Below, piece after piece: positions 1 to 6,448 of a stretch of DNA of 6,454 nucleotides. A program made the translations under genes and the position numbers. Numbering within the stretch: position 1 is the first letter of the stretch; each line of letters begins with the position of its first letter. Origin of the DNA: Prevotella sp. UBA2746 (GTDB lineage Bacteria; Bacteroidota; Bacteroidia; Bacteroidales; Bacteroidaceae); the NCBI GenBank assembly GCA_002353555.1, contig DEJO01000021.1, positions 2,000 to 8,453 of the forward strand, given 5' to 3'. The notes beneath the pieces were generated by a model. The model did no database searches, was not told the DNA's origin, and was given only the letters and a program-made list of their open reading frames with translations.

Positions 1-731
1 ATACCATAAAGCCAGTTCTCAAGACCCTTAGGAGCGATAATCTTGAATTCGCCAGAGAGGAAATAGCCTACATACTCGATTGTACCGTCACCAGTGAATT
101 TGTTGTAGGTCTCACCCTTCTTAACATACATAGGTACCATACCAGTACCAACGTCGTCAAGAGAGTTCTTCCAGTGATTGGTAGCAATATTGGCACCTGT
201 GAGATACCAGAACTGCGGCAGGCTCTCCTTGAGGTAGTAAGGATAGACATAGATCTTCTGAGTGTTAGAGCGTACGGCTGTTGCCATACTCTCGGCATGT
301 GACAGGTTGGCCACCATACGCACCGTAACAGGCACGGGAGTAGTCTTGTCAACGTCTTCTGGCGTGCTCCAGCCCTTGAGCTTCATCACGCCAAGGTCAA
401 GTTCTGTGCCCAAAGCGTTGTATGTGATGCTGTTGCCCTTTGTCTCGAGCGTGAAGATTTCATCTTCGGCAACATTCTCAAAGTCATCCGCCAAAGTCAT
501 TTCCATCCAGTAAGACGTTTCTGTAGGGAAAGAATAGTTGGGCGCAGCCTGAGCCTTGAACTGTATAGATGAGCTGTTTTCCAGATCTATGACATTCTCG
601 CCAATCTCTGGAGCCAGCAAAGTGAAACCATTTGGCACAATGAGCGTGGGGTTGTCGTCACGGTCGCTCTGGCACGAAGAAAATACCACAAGCCCCATCA
701 GCAATGCTGCCATTATATTTAGCTTTTTCAT
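1..731 (-). CDS. SusE-like outer-membrane glycan-binding lipoprotein (3' end outside the window)
   Basis: The first 243 codons are visible and the frame runs open off the left edge. The N-terminus (MKKLNIMAALLMGLVVFSSC) is a lipoprotein signal peptide with the lipid-modified Cys at residue 20. The acidic stretch that follows (QSDRDD) resembles the export signal that sends Bacteroidota lipoproteins to the cell surface. Residues of about 26-130 match my memory of the SusE N-terminal domain (PEIGENVIDLENSSSIQFKA, then a PNYSFPTETSYW segment). From about residue 173 a second domain begins with FWYLTGANIATNHW, typical of the beta-sandwich starch-binding modules of SusE and SusF. The known role of this family is to hold glycan at the surface beside SusC/SusD. 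The ATG is fixed by an in-frame TAA four codons upstream. It starts 32 bases after susD and is probably co-transcribed. It could equally be called SusF-like, because the C-terminus is missing and the number of binding modules is unknown. Confidence 0.85.
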   Translation of the reverse strand, partial: MKKLNIMAALLMGLVVFSSCQSDRDDNPTLIVPNGFTLLAPEIGENVIDLENSSSIQFKAQAAPNYSFPTETSYWMEMTLADDFENVAEDEIFTLETKGNSITYNALGTELDLGVMKLKGWSTPEDVDKTTPVPVTVRMVANLSHAESMATAVRSNTQKIYVYPYYLKESLPQFWYLTGANIATNHWKNSLDDVGTGMVPMYVKKGETYNKFTGDGTIEYVGYFLSGEFKIIAPKGLENWLYG

Positions 732-763
732 ATCTTTACCTTAATTAAATGTTATCATTATAG

Positions 764-2347
764 TTAATAACCTGGATTCTGCTTCAGGTTGCCATTGGCA
801 TTGAGGTCGCTGTTTGGTATAGGGAAGATGTTAAGATGAGAGTCGAAGGCAGAGCCAGACTCAACGCCACCCATCCATTCCCATTTGTAAGTAGACTGAC
901 CGCCATATTTGCCGAAGCGGATGAGATCCATGCGACGGCGGCCCTCAAATCCAAACTCGCGGCTCCACTCGTTACAGAGATAATCCAGATCTACAGACGT
1001 CAGGCTACTCGTAGACTTATGGGCACGCTCCTGCACAGCCTTCACTTTCTCTATGCCGTCGCTTGTGCATGAACCACCGTTCAGTCGGGCATCAGCCTCT
1101 GCGTATGTCAGGTAAGCCTCAGCAACACGCATTACCGGGAAGTCGGTGTCTACGAACTGTGTGTGGTGGGCTGCACTACCATCAGCATGGAAGTTGAGGA
1201 ACTTGATGTAAGAGAAGCCTTTTTTGAAGTCGCTCTCCTTGGTGATGTGAAGTGTACGTCCGTCCGTATAGAACAAGGCACGGTCGTCACCCGCAGCGGC
1301 TGCTACAGCAACTGGGTCGTTTGACGTTGGGGCTCCACCGCCAGGGAAGAACTGCTGAACGAACTGTGGACGTGCGCGGTTGCCGCCCCAGTTCTCAGAT
1401 GTACCCGTAGAATAGTCACCATTGTTGGTAGAAGCGATGAGGAACAGGCTGCCACCCCATGTCTGCGTGCGCACACCGTCGTGGATTGCGGGAAGGATGA
1501 TTTCGTTCTGAGCTCCGTTGGCATCGTTGTCGCCCATGAAGAGCAACTGATAAGCAGAGTAGGCACCCTTGCCAGCTGTTACGAGGCTGTAGCTGCTGTT
1601 GATAACCTTTTCGGCATAGTCCTTGGCATCCTGCCAGCGAGGAGAGCCTGTATAAACCTGAGCATTCAGATAGATACGGGCAAGCAGCATCTCGGCAGCA
1701 ACCTTGTCGGCACGTCCGTAGGCGGCGCGTGTTTCAGGCAGCACGTCGGCACTCTCAGCCTCTCCGATGATAGCCTTGAGCTCGCTCTCAACAAAGTTGA
1801 AAATCTCGGCACGAGTGTACTGTGGAGCCTTCTCGATAGAAACGGTTGTCATAAACGGCACGTTTCCGAAGAGGTCCATCAGATAAGAGTAGTACAGGGC
1901 GCGCATGAAACGAGCCTCGGCACGCTTCTGTGAATCGTCAGACACCTGAGCAAGATATTCGTTGGCCAGAGTGATACCGAAATAGAAACGGTAGTAGAGT
2001 GCCTGCATCATTGGATGGGTGTCGCTCCATGCGTTATGGTTGAACTCAGGAATACCTGGGTCACCCCATACACAATGAGCCTCATCGGTGGTGAGCTCAT
2101 TGGCATTCCACAACTGACGCACGAGGTTTGATGTACCCTCATCAATATCGTCGATATCGCCATTGCCAGCAGGACCACTCTGTCCTGTGACAACCAAGTT
2201 GGCATATATCTTGTTTAACAATGCGTCGCTGTTCAAATCTGGAACCTGCTGCGGGTTGATGTTCTCAACATCCAAATCGCCTACACATGAGGCAAAGCCC
2301 AGTGACAGAAGTGCGACGGCAGCCGGTATTATGTTTTTGAATTTCAT
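764..2347 (-). CDS. susD: SusD-like surface glycan-binding lipoprotein, probably alpha-glucan specific
   Basis: This 527-residue protein has the usual SusD/RagB length. A lipoprotein signal peptide ends in GFASC, with lipidated Cys at 21. The mature N-terminus CVGDLDVENINPQ, the helical TPR-like part (about residues 138-250, with RAEARFMRALYYSYLMDLFG and GRADKVAAEMLLARIYLNA) and the C-terminal signatures EWSREFGFEGRRRMDLIRFG (460-479) and FPIPNSDLN...NPGY are all family hallmarks. Compared from memory with B. thetaiotaomicron SusD, the starch-contact residues D73, R81, W98 and W320 align with D69, R77, W94 and W320 here. Y296 aligns with W297, and N101 aligns with P97. SusD acts as the extracellular lid of the SusC transporter and recognises helical amylose. 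An in-frame TAA six codons upstream limits the start to this ATG. It lies 35 bases after susC. The family is certain; starch as the substrate is inferred. Confidence 0.95.
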   Translation of the reverse strand: MKFKNIIPAAVALLSLGFASCVGDLDVENINPQQVPDLNSDALLNKIYANLVVTGQSGPAGNGDIDDIDEGTSNLVRQLWNANELTTDEAHCVWGDPGIPEFNHNAWSDTHPMMQALYYRFYFGITLANEYLAQVSDDSQKRAEARFMRALYYSYLMDLFGNVPFMTTVSIEKAPQYTRAEIFNFVESELKAIIGEAESADVLPETRAAYGRADKVAAEMLLARIYLNAQVYTGSPRWQDAKDYAEKVINSSYSLVTAGKGAYSAYQLLFMGDNDANGAQNEIILPAIHDGVRTQTWGGSLFLIASTNNGDYSTGTSENWGGNRARPQFVQQFFPGGGAPTSNDPVAVAAAAGDDRALFYTDGRTLHITKESDFKKGFSYIKFLNFHADGSAAHHTQFVDTDFPVMRVAEAYLTYAEADARLNGGSCTSDGIEKVKAVQERAHKSTSSLTSVDLDYLCNEWSREFGFEGRRRMDLIRFGKYGGQSTYKWEWMGGVESGSAFDSHLNIFPIPNSDLNANGNLKQNPGY

Positions 2348-2382
2348 AAGTCGAATTATTTTTTAATCGTTGATTGAGCAAT

Positions 2383-5300
2383 TTAGAAGTTCAGGTTCAG
2401 ACCGAGGACGGTTGTGAATGGACGCGGGTAGAGGTTATTGTCTATACCGCTCGGTATTTCCGGGTCAATACCCTTATACTTCGTGATAGTAAACACATTC
2501 TGCACGGTTGCATATACACGGCCACTGATACCGCCATAGCTTGCACCTTTGAACAATCCAGAGAAAGAATAGCCCAGTGTGATGTTGTCCATCTTCAGGA
2601 ATGAAGCGTTCTGAACAAAGTAGTCTGAATAGTACTGCTCGGTAAGAGGATTAGTAAAACCGAGTTCAACAGACTCAACGGGACGGTTTCCAAGATACTT
2701 CAGTGCATAGATGGCTCCGGGGCCTACATTGGACGGACCTGCCTGATTGTCATTGTAGACGTAGTTGCCCAGACTGGCACGCATCGAGAAACTCAAGTCC
2801 CAGTTCTTATATAAGAACTTTGAACCCAGTCCCATCGTCACGTCAGCTGCCGGCTTGTAGTAGAAGTAGCGGTCGCCGCTGTCGATGCGTCCGTTGCCGT
2901 TGCGGTCAACGTATGTATTAGGAATGGGATTGCCACTCTGATCGTATGCCTGCTGATATACGTAGAATGAGTTGGCGGCATGACCGACGGCGTGAGCCTG
3001 GATGTTGCCACCCGTTCCAGCTGAAATACCTCCTGTCTCTACGTAGTAGTTGTCATCGTTGCTGCCAACAAGCTCGTCGATTTTATTCTTGTTATATGTG
3101 AAGTTGTAAGTAAGTTCCCAGCGGAAGTCAGTTGTCTGAACAGGTCGTACCGTTGCAGCAAACTCGAAACCGGTGTTATGCAGTGAGCCGATGTTGCTCG
3201 TCAGCTTATTACGGAAGTTGCTTCCGGCAGGTATATATACTGTATTTATCAAGTCCTTGGTCTTGCGGTAGTACCAGTCGAAGTTGAACATCAGACGGTC
3301 GCGCAGGAAGCTCAGGTCGAGACCGGCGTTCCAAGTAGTGGTCTTCTCCCAGGTAAGTTCGGGATTGTTGGCATCCGGACGATAGGTTGTACCGTTGGCG
3401 AGTGCTATGTCATAGTATGCGTGGTCAGTGTTAGGAGTATAGGTAGGTATATAGGTGAAGTCGCCGATACCTTCCTGCTGACCAGTGATACCCCAACCCA
3501 GACGCAGTTTCATGTCGTTGATAGGCTCAACATCCTTCAGGAAGCTCTCTTCCTTCATCTTCCATGCAAGAGCTACAGATGGGAATGTACCCCACTTGTG
3601 GCCTTTCGAGAAGCGTGAAGAACCGTCGGCACGCATGGTAAAGGTGAGGAGATAGCGGTCGAGGAGCGAGTAGTTCAGACGTCCGAAGAACGAAACGAGG
3701 TAGTTCTCAGTCTCATACTTGGTCTCGGTGGTAGGAGCATTATACTCTGTGCCAGCCAGATTGATTTTTTCCTTTACCGTACCGTCAGGATTGAGGATGT
3801 CCTGGGTGGCCTTGCTCGTCATTGGATACACGCCAGAGCCGTACCAGTCGGTCTTCTTGTGGAAGTGCTGCCACTCGTAACCTGCCATAACGTCGAAGTG
3901 ATGGGCTTCGCTGAAGTCCTTCATGTACTGAGCGTATGCGTTGAACGAGAGGTTGTAGGTGTTCTGCTTCGTCCAGTTGTTCCATCCGAAGTAGTTGTTG
4001 CCAGTCGAGTACTTGCTGATTTCGGTGGTCTGCTTACCTGTAGAAACGTCGGCACCGAGGTTAACGTGCAAGTGCAGGTCTTCGAGTCCGTGGATAGAGT
4101 AGTCGGCTTCAAAGTTGCCCACGAATGTCTTAGAGGTAGCTCTGTCGTCCTTGAGCTCAAGCATTGAAACAGGGTTTGTTGTGGCGTTACGGTTGTTGGT
4201 CTGCACCCATGTCGGGTCGGTGTATGTAGCGTCAGCATACCATTGGGCATATCCGCCAAACATCTGGTTGTATATAACATTGTCTGTAGCTGTCACAGGC
4301 TTGGTCGGATCCATATAGCGTGCTGCTCCGATAGCTCCTCCATCAGCATAACGGTTCTTGGCAATCATTCCTTTACCGTTGATGTTAAGCTTCAGATGGT
4401 CAGCAAAGAGCGACGGAGAGAGGTTCAGGCTGGCTGTATAACGCTCAAACTTTGAAGTCTTCACGATACCCTGATTGTTGGTGTAGCCCAACGATACGCG
4501 GTAAGGCATATTCTTGAAGCCTCCTGAAATCGTTACATTATGGTCAGTAGAAACCGCCGTGCGGTAGATTTGCTTTTGCCAGTCGGTATCTGCAAACTGC
4601 TGCTCACCTATTTCATAATGTCCCTTAAAGGTCTTGAAGTTTCCGTCCTTGTCGTAAATTGCCTCAACACCAGGAACCTCAACGGGGTCGCCATTGTTGT
4701 AGTAGTACTGATCTGTAGACTGTGTCATAGGATACCATCCCAGAGCCTTGTAAGCCTCGCTGTCCTCGCCATAGAGGTTCTTCACGAACTCACGATACTC
4801 GGCACCGTTCATCGATGGAATGGTCTTCTTCTTAGTAGAGATAGAAATGTTTCCGTTATAGGTGATCTTCGGTTTCTGTCCCGAGCGGCCCTTCTTGGTT
4901 GTGATGATAATCACACCGTTAGATGCACGCGAACCGTAGATGGCGGTAGCCGAAGCATCCTTCAGCACGGTGAAGCTCTCGATATCGTTAGGGTTAACCA
5001 TCGACAGCGGGTTGGCAAGTCCCTGCACACCATAGTTGTCCATAGCCAGACCGTCAATAACGATCAGAGGGTCATTGGATGCGTTAAGCGACGAACCACC
5101 ACGGATACGAATCTGTGCGCCACCACCAGGAGTACCGTCGTTAGAGATAACGCTAACACCGGCTATCTTACCGCTGATCATGTCCTGAGCGTTGGTCTGC
5201 AGACCGTGGTTCATGTCGTCGGGCTTGATAGCCGTGACCGAACCGGTGAGGTCGTTCTTTTTTGCACGGCCATAACCGATTACGACAACGTCGGTGAGCA

Positions 5301-5610
5301 CTTTAGAATCTTCCTGAAGAGTCACCACTACGTTTGAGGAAGCTGTAACAACCTGCGTGGTATAGCCTACGTAGCTCACTTGCAGTTTGTCGCCTTGATT
5401 ACAGTTAAGCGTAAAGTTACCGTCGATGTCAGTTGCCGCGCCATTGCTCGTTCCCTGAACAAGTACAGTGGCACCGATAATCGGCTCGCCGGTAGCATCC
5501 TTAACATGCCCATTGACAGCTATTTGCTGCGCAATGGCAGAAGCAGAAAGAAGGAGGAAGCACAATGCCGCCAACATTCTTAATGGCATCTTGAATTCTA
5601 CTTGTTTCAT
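2383..5610 (-). CDS. susC: SusC/RagA-family TonB-dependent outer-membrane transporter
   Basis: This 1075-residue protein imports oligosaccharides across the outer membrane using energy from TonB-ExbBD. A Sec signal peptide covers residues 1-27, with a likely cut in SAIA/QQ. A carboxypeptidase-regulatory-like beta domain follows at about 31-100 (GEPIIGATVLVQG, then DIDGNFTL, then VSYVGY). Next come a TonB-box-like segment DVVVIGYG (107-114) and the plug (about 117-241), which has IRIRGGSSLNASNDPLIVID and the SusC/RagA signature LKDASATAIYGSRASNGVII. The rest is the 22-strand type barrel, with LLDRYLLTFTMRADGSSRF near 650 and a final Phe, the usual outer-membrane assembly signal. Residues 902-913 (DRNGNGRIDSGD) look like a calcium-binding EF-hand loop. 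An in-frame TAA lies six codons before the ATG. M8 is a possible alternative start, but the A-rich AAAACAAACAAA directly before M1 suits Bacteroidota initiation. It is the first gene of the operon. The substrate is inferred from SusD. Confidence 0.97.
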   Translation of the reverse strand: MKQVEFKMPLRMLAALCFLLLSASAIAQQIAVNGHVKDATGEPIIGATVLVQGTSNGAATDIDGNFTLNCNQGDKLQVSYVGYTTQVVTASSNVVVTLQEDSKVLTDVVVIGYGRAKKNDLTGSVTAIKPDDMNHGLQTNAQDMISGKIAGVSVISNDGTPGGGAQIRIRGGSSLNASNDPLIVIDGLAMDNYGVQGLANPLSMVNPNDIESFTVLKDASATAIYGSRASNGVIIITTKKGRSGQKPKITYNGNISISTKKKTIPSMNGAEYREFVKNLYGEDSEAYKALGWYPMTQSTDQYYYNNGDPVEVPGVEAIYDKDGNFKTFKGHYEIGEQQFADTDWQKQIYRTAVSTDHNVTISGGFKNMPYRVSLGYTNNQGIVKTSKFERYTASLNLSPSLFADHLKLNINGKGMIAKNRYADGGAIGAARYMDPTKPVTATDNVIYNQMFGGYAQWYADATYTDPTWVQTNNRNATTNPVSMLELKDDRATSKTFVGNFEADYSIHGLEDLHLHVNLGADVSTGKQTTEISKYSTGNNYFGWNNWTKQNTYNLSFNAYAQYMKDFSEAHHFDVMAGYEWQHFHKKTDWYGSGVYPMTSKATQDILNPDGTVKEKINLAGTEYNAPTTETKYETENYLVSFFGRLNYSLLDRYLLTFTMRADGSSRFSKGHKWGTFPSVALAWKMKEESFLKDVEPINDMKLRLGWGITGQQEGIGDFTYIPTYTPNTDHAYYDIALANGTTYRPDANNPELTWEKTTTWNAGLDLSFLRDRLMFNFDWYYRKTKDLINTVYIPAGSNFRNKLTSNIGSLHNTGFEFAATVRPVQTTDFRWELTYNFTYNKNKIDELVGSNDDNYYVETGGISAGTGGNIQAHAVGHAANSFYVYQQAYDQSGNPIPNTYVDRNGNGRIDSGDRYFYYKPAADVTMGLGSKFLYKNWDLSFSMRASLGNYVYNDNQAGPSNVGPGAIYALKYLGNRPVESVELGFTNPLTEQYYSDYFVQNASFLKMDNITLGYSFSGLFKGASYGGISGRVYATVQNVFTITKYKGIDPEIPSGIDNNLYPRPFTTVLGLNLNF

Positions 5611-5625
5611 TTTGTTTGTTTTTAA

Positions 5626-5638
5626 TTATTAGGTTATT
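5626..5638 (+). repeat. 13-bp direct repeat TTATTAGGTTATT, copy 1
   Basis: This is identical to copy 2 at 5920-5932. It lies 15 bases upstream of the susC start codon, inside the predicted leader. Read in the susC mRNA it is AAUAACCUAAUAA. It could be a protein-binding site in DNA or an RNA pairing element. Confidence 0.6.
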
Positions 5639-5759
5639 GAAATACAGGTTTTTATGTTTTGTTGTTGTTTTCAAAATAAAAGGCGCTCCTGAGCCGACTC
5701 TTTTTAGCCAAAATGATGAAGCAGGCAAAGTCGATATGCTGCAGATAACGCCCCGGCCA

Positions 5760-5775
5760 ACAGACTCACGTCTGT
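5760..5775 (-). promoter_or_regulatory. Leader hairpin 2, GUGA tetraloop
   Basis: In the susC mRNA sense this is a perfect six-pair stem, ACAGAC / GUCUGU, closing a GUGA loop. It lies 18 nt after hairpin 1 and has the identical GNRA-type loop. Two neighbouring hairpins with the same loop are unlikely to be chance, although the stem is short. Confidence 0.5.
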
Positions 5776-5793
5776 ATGTGATGCCTTTTCTGC

Positions 5794-5825
5794 GGTTGAG
5801 ATGATTCACATCAGCTCACCGAACC
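5794..5825 (-). promoter_or_regulatory. Leader hairpin 1, GUGA tetraloop
   Basis: Read in the susC mRNA sense from 5825 to 5794, the arms are GGUU, then a four-base bulge CGGU, then GAG, a C-U mismatch and UGAU. The loop is GUGA. The returning strand is AUCA, U, CUC and AACC. That gives 11 Watson-Crick pairs. GUGA is a GNRA tetraloop only on this strand; the plus strand would have UCAC. This favours a role in the susC transcript. Confidence 0.5.
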
Positions 5826-5829
5826 TAAT
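5822..5829 (-). repeat. Inverted 8-bp copy of the repeat core (ATTAGGTT)
   Basis: The minus strand reads ATTAGGTT, the core shared with the two 13-bp repeats. With the copy at 5922-5929 it brackets the susC -7 box as an inverted pair. In the susC mRNA it lies near the 5' end, and its GGUU forms the base of leader hairpin 1. It is also perfectly complementary to AACCUAAU just upstream of the susC start codon. Confidence 0.45.
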
Positions 5830-5866
5830 GAATTTAATTTTTATACATTTATAACTTTTATCGTTG

Positions 5867-5874
5867 CAAAGATA
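5867..5874 (-). promoter_or_regulatory. Likely susC promoter, -7 box TATCTTTG
   Basis: On the minus strand TATCTTTG matches the Bacteroidota -7 consensus TAnnTTTG exactly. It is the only exact match I found on the susC strand of the intergenic region. Transcription would start near 5861. No TTTG-type -33 box is visible at the expected distance (about 19-21 bases upstream, where the sequence is AT-rich). A missing -33 box would be consistent with an activator-dependent promoter, as is common for glycan-utilisation operons. Confidence 0.55.
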
Positions 5875-5919
5875 TAAAATATTTGAGTTTGTTTCATTTT
5901 ATGATTGAGAAAATATCAT

Positions 5920-5932
5920 TTATTAGGTTATT
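5920..5932 (+). repeat. 13-bp direct repeat TTATTAGGTTATT, copy 2
   Basis: A perfect copy of 5626-5638 at the other end of the divergent intergenic region. It is 41 bases upstream of the XRE gene start and about 45 bases upstream of the susC -7 box, where an activator or repressor could bind. Its core ATTAGGTT is also present in inverted orientation at 5822-5829. Confidence 0.6.
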
Positions 5933-5973
5933 TTAACAATTACGACAACTTTATAAATTGCTAACTTTAACTT

Positions 5974-6300
5974 ATGGAAGTACTCGAAGCAATCAAAATC
6001 ATCCGCCTTCAGAAGTCAATAAACCAACAAGTTATAGCCGATGCACTAAATCTTGACGTGGCGGTAGTGAGTAACATCGAGAACGGAAAGCGCGACTTGA
6101 GGGTCAAAGAACTTAAGATAATCTCAAATGTACTTGGCATCTCGCCCGTGGACTTGTTCACCTATCCTGACAAGTACGTGAAGCTCTCGCAAAAAGAAGA
6201 GGACCAGACCGAGGCTATCCTGCAAATCAAGCTCACAAAGGAAAAGAAATACCAGATTATGCGTATGCTCTTCGGGCACGAAAACATAGAGTTCGCATGA
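5974..6300 (+). CDS. Small XRE-family (Cro/C1-type) helix-turn-helix DNA-binding protein
   Basis: A 108-residue protein with a Cro/C1-type HTH domain at about residues 6-62. The turn region reads NQQVIADALNLDVAVVSNIE, with the second helix near 18-25 and the recognition helix near 29-36, followed by NGKRDLRVKELKIISNVLGI. The tail (about 80-108, ILQIKLTKEKKYQIMRMLFG) resembles the C-terminus of small XRE proteins common in Bacteroidota. It is basic and amphipathic and may mediate dimerisation (inference). An in-frame TAA two codons upstream fixes the ATG. No ribosome-binding site is seen, as is usual in this phylum. It is divergent from susC across 363 bases, so it could control itself, the sus-like operon or neither. 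It has no enzymatic or ligand-binding domain. Its DNA target is unknown, and neighbourhood is the only link to the operon. Confidence 0.85.
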   Translation: MEVLEAIKIIRLQKSINQQVIADALNLDVAVVSNIENGKRDLRVKELKIISNVLGISPVDLFTYPDKYVKLSQKEEDQTEAILQIKLTKEKKYQIMRMLFGHENIEFA

Positions 6301-6320
6301 CAGGGTGCACCGTCCGGATT

Positions 6321-6354
6321 GCTTGCAGGGCATTGTGCATAGTGCCTTGCAAGC
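6321..6354 (+). terminator. Stem-loop after the XRE gene, possible terminator
   Basis: GCTTGCAGGGCA pairs with TGCCTTGCAAGC across a 10-base loop. The stem has 12 pairs, one of them a G-U wobble in the plus-strand transcript; the minus-strand RNA would have an A-C mismatch at that point. It starts 20 bases after the stop codon. Only a weak CTTAATT follows, not a run of U, so termination is plausible but not certain. Confidence 0.5.
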
Positions 6355-6429
6355 CTTAATTGCAGCAACATATTGACAATTGTCCTTAGCTGAAGCCGAG
6401 ACGAGCCTTGCTCTACAAGCTTCCGCAAA

Positions 6430-6448
6430 GTAATATGGGCCATATTAC
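6430..6448. promoter_or_regulatory. 19-bp perfect dyad, operator-like
   Basis: GTAATATGG and CCATATTAC are perfect 9-base inverted arms around one central G. This size and symmetry are typical of a site bound by a dimeric regulator. On the minus strand TTACTTTG (6433-6426), one base off the TAnnTTTG consensus, overlaps its edge. The gene it might control lies beyond the right end. No ORF is supported in 6301-6454. Confidence 0.4.

Larger units (their letters stand above)
5611..5861 (-). promoter_or_regulatory. Predicted structured 5' leader of the susC mRNA
   Basis: If transcription starts about 5 nt after the TATCTTTG box, the susC message carries a leader of about 250 nt, long for a simple untranslated region. 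In the mRNA sense it begins AU-rich, then has two hairpins with GUGA loops (5825-5794 and 5775-5760). A GC-rich stretch follows (GGCCGGGGCG, about 5758-5749), then GGCTCAGGAGCGCC (5695-5682), which can pair partly with it. It ends in an A-rich, apparently unstructured tail before the AUG. No known riboswitch class was recognised; TPP, cobalamin and SAM consensus elements were not found. The leader length depends on an unproved start site. The structure was read by eye, without an energy calculation. Confidence 0.5.

Noticed and set aside
1481..1933. A 150-codon plus-strand frame inside susD
   Set aside because: It is antisense to conserved SusD helices and has no start context or domain.
4540..5337. 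A 265-codon open frame on the plus strand inside susC
   Set aside because: It is fully antisense to a highly conserved SusC region, has no recognisable domain or signal, and follows from the codon use of susC.
5682..5695. GGCTCAGGAGCGCC followed by TTTTATTTT on the susC strand as an intrinsic terminator or attenuator
   Set aside because: Only three or four adjacent pairs can form locally, too few for a terminator; it may still pair with the upstream GC-rich segment.
5501..5809. A 102-codon frame on the minus strand with a GTG start, covering the leader and overlapping the susC start
   Set aside because: Its GTG start lies in a hairpin loop, the product resembles no family, its last third is susC read out of frame, and the leader is better explained as structured RNA.
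5962..5969. TAACTTTA as a -7 box for the XRE gene
   Set aside because: It differs from TAnnTTTG at the last base, has no -33 partner and would place the start essentially at the ATG, giving a leaderless message. This is possible but too weak to annotate.
6375..6384. Ten-base palindrome GACAATTGTC
   Set aside because: It is perfect but short, with no nearby promoter or second copy, so chance is a sufficient explanation.
6162..6443. A 93-codon minus-strand frame across the XRE gene
   Set aside because: It is mostly antisense to the XRE gene and has no family features; the composition looks like a shadow frame.
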